NCBI GenBank assembly: GCA_044228685.1
Contig: JBGAUL010000001.1
Span: 248,001-312,000 of the forward strand
DNA length: 64,000 nt
Reading direction: 5' to 3'
Source of the DNA: JBBATK01 sp044228685
Lineage (GTDB): Bacteria > Bacteroidota > Ignavibacteria > Kapaibacteriales > NICIL-2
A program made the position numbers and the translations under genes. The notes beneath the pieces are model-generated. The model was not told the origin of the DNA. It saw nothing but the letters and a program-made list of their open reading frames with translations, and did no database searches. Within the stretch, counting starts at the first letter, position 1; each line of letters opens with the position of its first letter. This document shows, one piece after another, positions 60,811 through 64,000 of the stretch.

Positions 60811-61827
60811 ATGAAATCACTACTTACATTCCTTGTCTTTTTGCTGCTTAGGCTATATGCTTCAGCCCAGGTTCCAAACCTTCTGGGCACTTGGTATGTA
60901 ATAGAGTATGCTTCTGCTGACAGTATCTCAGATGAAAAGCAGGACAGACCATCAGCGATCTTTCGTATGGTTCTGGAAATGGATCACAAGGCGACGATTG
61001 TTCGGGACAGCATAAACAGTGTTTTGGGATCGGGCGTAGAATTTGCGACTTGGTATCATGACTCTGGTCAGTCACAGTTGGTGGTTTTTACTACAAGGAG
61101 CTATCGTTTCGATTACAAGAGTGAACCCATGATTGGAAGCGTTAGTGGGAGACGAAGCAATGGACGTATTGAAATTATAGGTCGGTGCTTTGCCTCAAGA
61201 GAACGGACCAAAGAATGGGATAGCACCCGCTCACGTTTGGCTGAATTGAGGTCTATGAAGCACGATTCTCCACAACAGATTAAGTCTGAAAAGCCTAACA
61301 ATTACGTCGAAGCAGAGTATTACCACCGCGGCAGTAGTTCAACCACCAATGCTTGTCTGAAATTTGTTACAACACCGGCAACCTTTGAATGGGGGCAAAT
61401 GTCTTTCGCGCTCCAACCCTCCGTCTTCTCATTCACACTCCATCTTCAGGATCACGAAGGCTACTATTCGTCTAATTCGCTCATCCCTCTCGCAAGTCTG
61501 ATAGCACTTGTTATAGTGCATCCCAATATTCCTCCACGAAGTGACTGGTACGGGGCAGCATTTCTTACGCAAGGCTTGGGGAACTTTGATGTTAACGTAT
61601 CACTTGCCAAGTTTCCCGTTGCGTTCGTCGTTGCTCAGTCCACCGACTGCTTCTTCTTTTACAAGAACTCGAAAATCCTGCCTGAATCAAAATTTGGATT
61701 TATGCTCAACACAGATTTCATATCCTTGCCCCTCCAGGCTCGCGTCTGCTATTGCATTCCTTGGTTCCATGGCTATTCCTCGCAACGCGAAAACCACTTG
61801 AGTTTTATGTTGGGCTGTGCTCTCTGA
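60811..61827 (+). CDS. Exported protein of unknown function
   Basis: A 338-residue protein with a signal peptide (about 1-19, MKSLLTFLVFLLLRLYASAQ). The mature part starts PNLLGTWYVIEYASADS, reminiscent of a lipocalin-like GTWxxxE opening, and is predicted rich in beta strands. The last third (IPLASLIALVIVHPNIP, AVAFVVAQSTDCFFFY, FISLPLQARVCYCIPWFHG) has alternating hydrophobic residues that could be membrane-spanning strands. No family was recognised. It is separated from the cyclase fragment by 285 bp of non-coding sequence and is convergent with the PKD protein gene. Confidence 0.6.
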   Translation: MKSLLTFLVFLLLRLYASAQVPNLLGTWYVIEYASADSISDEKQDRPSAIFRMVLEMDHKATIVRDSINSVLGSGVEFATWYHDSGQSQLVVFTTRSYRFDYKSEPMIGSVSGRRSNGRIEIIGRCFASRERTKEWDSTRSRLAELRSMKHDSPQQIKSEKPNNYVEAEYYHRGSSSTTNACLKFVTTPATFEWGQMSFALQPSVFSFTLHLQDHEGYYSSNSLIPLASLIALVIVHPNIPPRSDWYGAAFLTQGLGNFDVNVSLAKFPVAFVVAQSTDCFFFYKNSKILPESKFGFMLNTDFISLPLQARVCYCIPWFHGYSSQRENHLSFMLGCAL

Positions 61828-61883
61828 GTGTGATGTTAGCATTGAGAATTGGTCGTGTCTACGATCTGAACATCGCAGCAGCG

Positions 61884-64000
61884 CTACTCATTCACCACAG
61901 AAACCGGAATCGTTTGTGTCCACGTTGTGCCACGTAGCTCTATGAAGTATATGCCGGAAGCGCGAGACTTGAGTGTCAATCTTAAGCTGTGATAGTTGGC
62001 GTCAAGCGCCGAGTCAAATGATTGCAATTGCATACCGATACTATCAAAAACTTTTCCGCTAATAGGTCCACTTATTGAGGACGCAAAACGCAGAGTTATC
62101 TCGCCCGAACCAGGATTTGGGTAGGCAAGTATTGAAGCATTTTCTGTTGACATTGAATCGTCCTGATCAATTACTGCGGGAACGAAGTAACCGCGAGCAA
62201 GGTTCATCATGTTAAAGGACGACTTGTACAATGCGGCATTATATCCAATGGACCCACCGAACACGATATCATTTGAGTCGTTGAGGAATGAGTAATCTTC
62301 TATTGTTGCACCAGGCTGGCTGATCCTCAGGTCAGCAATGACGCCGCGACGTATATGGTAAACAATGAAGCCGGGATACAGCTGAACCGGACCTCCGCCA
62401 ATGGCAAAAACACTGTCACTTAAGCGATCTATTCTGTCGAAGTAACGCCACTGCGGAACGATAGTTCGTTGCAGCACTTGTCCGTCCATCGTCACTTGTT
62501 CAATTAGAGCATTGGTTCGATGGCTGCCATACATCACACGGACCGTATCTAAAACTTCTTCACCTACCGCAAGTACATTCTCACCGCTAATCAGAGTGTT
62601 ATCCTTGAAGATCTCGCAAGTAGGCGGAGTGTAGCGAGTAGTATGGACATTTTTGCCAAAGGCGTCTATTTCGATAATCGAAATTCGCCTATTCTTCAAA
62701 CTGTCTGTTATTGGTCCTGATACGAACTGCACAGTTCTCTTTCCATTCTCGCTCTGCACCAGGGGTAAGGCGTTCGCTTTGATTACGCTTTGAGTTATGA
62801 CTTGGTTTGAGTTCTTGACGAGTACAACTATGGTGCTGTCTTGGAATGGATAGACATAGGAATTGCGGTTATTTCTCAAGGGTCGCATTTTGAAATAACC
62901 TCTACAGTATGGTATGCTATCTCTTATTACGGAATCAGCCTTGATGTAACCTGTATAAGAATTCTCGGCCCCGCCCATATGTGAAACTCTTGCAGTGAAG
63001 ACGAGGGTTGAGTCGCGGTAAGGAGCCAATGTACCTGCAAAAGTATGATTGACCTGTATTGGTGCGGAGTAACCTGCTATGTAAATTCTTGTCGCGAGAG
63101 AACAATCGTTGTGAACACGAACAGAGTATGCATCACTAGACCCGTTTGTATTGTAGTTAGATCCAGAGTAAGTCCATCTGTTATACGATGTCTGAAGCCT
63201 AGTATAAAGCGCTCCTGAAGGCGTACGGCAGAATTGTTTGATACTACTCGTTACGCTCTCTCCACTATAGTAGTCTCCATTGCTGCGTCCACCCGTTTCC
63301 AAGAATTTCAATTCACCTTGAATAGCTGAAGTTGGATATTCTGCCACATTGATATACATCACCTTGAGCAGCGTGTATTGTTTGATACCGTCAAAGATGC
63401 TCAGGGAAACATTGTAAGCCTGCGACTCTTTAAAAACATAAATTGGATTTGTTTCAAGGCTGCTATCCAAGTAGTCAAATTGCCAGTTGCGTGTTTGGAT
63501 ATCTCCTAAGCTTTTGTCGTAAAAGTGTACTGTTAAAGGTGGCAATCCATACAAGGTATCAGAATCAAATGCTACAATGGTTTTTGGTATGATTCTAACA
63601 CTCGCGACCGCCACTCCAATCGAGTCGCCTTTAGAGTTGAAAACAACCAAACGCACAAGCTGCATTCCGGGTGTGTGGAAGTCATGCCGTACCGTTAAGC
63701 CACTATCAATGCTACCGTCGTCAAACTTCCACAAGCAGCGACTACTCATGGCATCTTCCACTCTAGCGTGAAACGTAACGGTGGTATCAACATATTGCAG
63801 GGTGTCCGACTGGCTAGTTGAAACGCGCTGGCTTAGCGTATCTTGAACCAACGAAACCCGTCGTAAGCTGCCATCATTCGACCTTACCACTAAGCTATCA
63901 CCACTTAGAATTGGTGCGACGCGTGCCTTGCCAGCTAGTCCAAACGGCAGAGCCTTTGCACCGCATGTTTGAATGAGACCCGTGTGAAAGGTAACACAGC
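61884..64000 (-). CDS. Secreted PKD-containing protein with type IX sorting domain (5' end outside window)
   Basis: The frame is open from the right edge of the window to the stop at 61884, so more than 700 residues are visible and the start lies beyond 64000. A GTG at 63890 is not a likely start because the upstream sequence continues in frame (AGKARVAPILSGDSL). Two PKD-like beta domains are visible early on (CLWKFDDGSIDSGLTVRHDFHTPG and VHFYDKSLGDIQTRNWQFDY). A long beta-rich middle part follows. The last ~80 residues are a Por-type sorting domain (ASILAYPNPGSGEITLRF ... SGIYFIELRGTTWTQTIPVSVV). It is probably a cell-surface adhesin or structural protein; no catalytic motif was found. Confidence 0.82.
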   Translation of the reverse strand, partial: CVTFHTGLIQTCGAKALPFGLAGKARVAPILSGDSLVVRSNDGSLRRVSLVQDTLSQRVSTSQSDTLQYVDTTVTFHARVEDAMSSRCLWKFDDGSIDSGLTVRHDFHTPGMQLVRLVVFNSKGDSIGVAVASVRIIPKTIVAFDSDTLYGLPPLTVHFYDKSLGDIQTRNWQFDYLDSSLETNPIYVFKESQAYNVSLSIFDGIKQYTLLKVMYINVAEYPTSAIQGELKFLETGGRSNGDYYSGESVTSSIKQFCRTPSGALYTRLQTSYNRWTYSGSNYNTNGSSDAYSVRVHNDCSLATRIYIAGYSAPIQVNHTFAGTLAPYRDSTLVFTARVSHMGGAENSYTGYIKADSVIRDSIPYCRGYFKMRPLRNNRNSYVYPFQDSTIVVLVKNSNQVITQSVIKANALPLVQSENGKRTVQFVSGPITDSLKNRRISIIEIDAFGKNVHTTRYTPPTCEIFKDNTLISGENVLAVGEEVLDTVRVMYGSHRTNALIEQVTMDGQVLQRTIVPQWRYFDRIDRLSDSVFAIGGGPVQLYPGFIVYHIRRGVIADLRISQPGATIEDYSFLNDSNDIVFGGSIGYNAALYKSSFNMMNLARGYFVPAVIDQDDSMSTENASILAYPNPGSGEITLRFASSISGPISGKVFDSIGMQLQSFDSALDANYHSLRLTLKSRASGIYFIELRGTTWTQTIPVSVVNE

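Noticed and set aside
1..64000. tRNA or rRNA genes
   Set aside because: No cloverleaf T-arm pattern (GGTTCRANNCC) with matching acceptor stems and no rRNA-like conserved blocks were found; GTTCGATTC-like strings lie inside coding genes.

Overview
The window looks like a chromosomal segment of a flagellated Gram-negative bacterium of the Bacteroidota/Chlorobiota (FCB) side of the tree, most likely an Ignavibacteria- or Kapabacteria-like lineage. This is an inference from gene content. Five or so long secreted proteins end in type IX secretion (Por)-type C-terminal sorting domains (about 80 residues with an NP-x(n)-G start and a final beta-strand). There are TPR/coiled-coil/LuxR regulators, TPR-adenylate cyclases and a TonB-dependent receptor, but also true flagellar genes (fliH, fliI, flhB), which typical Bacteroidetes lack. 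No rRNA, tRNA, CRISPR array or prophage was seen.

Layout. 1-3400 is the end of a division/cell-wall locus (ftsL-like, a two-domain VOC protein, ftsI with PASTA domains). 3510-4307 holds two small membrane proteins. 4458-9952 is a probable three-gene outer-membrane/secretion unit (DUF4331 protein, TPR protein, TonB-dependent receptor), convergent with a TPR-LuxR regulator (9956-11677). 11678-12106 is non-coding and folds on paper into a multi-helix RNA. 12107-17003 carries an EVE protein, a thioredoxin-like lipoprotein, a membrane protein, an M1 metallopeptidase and an aminotransferase. 17120-20029 is a large secreted repeat protein. 20416-23786 is an ECF sigma factor unit with an anti-sigma/beta-barrel fusion and two related lipoproteins. 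23877-26960 is an ATPase plus membrane-protein operon. 27062-29842 is the conserved rpmH-rnpA-yidD-yidC cluster (rpmH is only 48 codons). 30017-32088 is fliH-fliI and 43019-44104 is flhB; each is preceded by an excellent sigma-54 -24/-12 promoter.

Between them lie an FAD/Fe-S oxidoreductase, an FkbM methyltransferase, an ABC-F ATPase, two Tat-signal enzymes, an AbiE-type toxin-antitoxin pair with an inverted-repeat operator candidate, and a YgjP-type metallopeptidase. After flhB come an isolated nuoC, a GC-rich repeat cluster (44913-45238), a methyltransferase, a GT-C glycosyltransferase, a c-type-heme chemoreceptor, a LuxR regulator with two small unknown genes, and a secreted beta-helix protein. 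Next are two divergent TPR-adenylate cyclase genes, an unknown exported protein and a PKD-containing secreted protein that runs off the window.

The clearest events are in 57057-60525. An ISL3-family element (57444-58810, 8-bp target duplication CTATTCTT) has split one of the two cyclase genes; removing it restores a 697-codon frame, nearly the length of its 699-aa neighbour. The element's own transposase carries a 49-bp tandem duplication that shifts the frame and creates a new ATG. No clearly new defence or metabolic system is evident. The best candidates for undescribed biology are the structured RNA at 11847-11998, the DUF4331/TPR/TonB-receptor unit, the sigma/anti-sigma-barrel/lipoprotein unit, the ATPase/membrane-protein pair at 23877-26960 and the repeat cluster after nuoC.
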